A stretch of 6,648 nt of DNA from an uncultured Selenomonadaceae bacterium (GTDB lineage: Bacteria; Bacillota; Negativicutes; Selenomonadales; Selenomonadaceae), in contig CACZOL010000161.1 of the NCBI GenBank assembly GCA_902782705.1, forward strand, positions 1-6,648. Reading direction: 5' to 3'. Position 1 is the stretch's first letter. The number at the start of each line of letters is the position of its first letter. The translations under genes were made by a program, and so were the position numbers. Under the pieces are notes generated by a model. That model saw only the letters and a list, made by a program, of their open reading frames with translations. It searched no databases and was not told the DNA's origin. Shown piece by piece: positions 6,570 through 6,648 of this stretch.

Positions 6570-6647
6570 TGGTGACCTGGGAGGGACTCGAACCCCCGAC
6601 CCTTTGGTTCGTAGCCAAATACTCTAATCCAGCTGAGCTACCAGGCC
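6570..6647 (-). tRNA. tRNA-Arg(ACG)
   Basis: Read on the minus strand this folds into a full cloverleaf of 78 nt including an encoded CCA (6570-6572). The acceptor arms are GGCCTGG and CCAGGTC, with one G-U pair at the second position, and the discriminator base is A. The D-arm is GCTC/GAGT, the anticodon stem TTTGG/CCAAA, the anticodon loop CTACGAA, and the T-arm GGGGG-TTCGAGT-CCCTC. The anticodon is ACG, which reads CGN arginine codons; A34 is normally converted to inosine by TadA. It is transcribed towards the transporter operon and ends at the shared terminator. The 5' end is one base from the window edge, so its promoter is not visible. Confidence 0.96.
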
Positions 6648-6648
6648 A

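Noticed and set aside
6376..6618. 80-codon minus-strand frame at the right end
   Set aside because: Its start lies inside the tRNA gene and it runs through the terminator stem into antisense of the receptor gene; the N-terminal residues are simply translated tRNA.
1..6648. CRISPR array, transposon, prophage or toxin-antitoxin genes
   Set aside because: No regularly spaced repeats, transposase, integrase, phage-like or small paired genes are visible; almost all bases belong to seven genes and their short gaps.

Overview
The window holds one compact plus-strand transport operon between the end of an oxygen-defence gene and a tRNA gene. The DNA is GC-rich, with clear Shine-Dalgarno sites, a TTG start, a lipoprotein-type solute receptor and a flavodiiron protein. 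Together these suggest an anaerobic, Firmicutes-type bacterium. A Negativicutes (Selenomonas-like) origin is my best guess, but it rests on protein style alone and was not tested.

Layout: (1) 1-576, the C-terminal half of an A-type flavoprotein (flavodiiron protein), cut by the left edge. (2) 593-639, a perfect 19-bp hairpin that can terminate on both strands. (3) 640-715, a short leader with a weak candidate promoter, an imperfect dyad and the ribosome site for a TTG start. (4) 716-4174, four ABC transporter genes of the nickel/dipeptide/oligopeptide class in the order permease, permease, ATPase, ATPase. (5) 4189-4914, a class I SAM-dependent methyltransferase. (6) 4933-6477, the lipoprotein substrate-binding protein of the same transporter. 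(7) 6508-6567, a long hairpin terminator between converging units. (8) 6570-6647, tRNA-Arg(ACG) on the minus strand, ending one base from the window edge.

How the genes work together: the lipoprotein captures a small solute outside the membrane. The two permeases form the channel and the two short ATPases drive import. The set resembles NikABCDE-type importers more than long oligopeptide systems, because both ATPases (263 and 250 aa) lack the long C-terminal extension of DppD/OppD. Nickel, another metal chelate or a small peptide are all possible substrates, and the sequence does not decide between them. The methyltransferase lies between the ATPase and receptor genes with gaps of only 14 and 18 bases, so it is very likely co-expressed. 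It may modify the imported ligand or a metal carrier, which makes it the most interesting gene here.

Other points for a second look are a palindromic, apparently extra segment inside the first permease, a 14-bp inverted repeat in the only sizeable gap inside the operon, and the placing of the receptor gene last.
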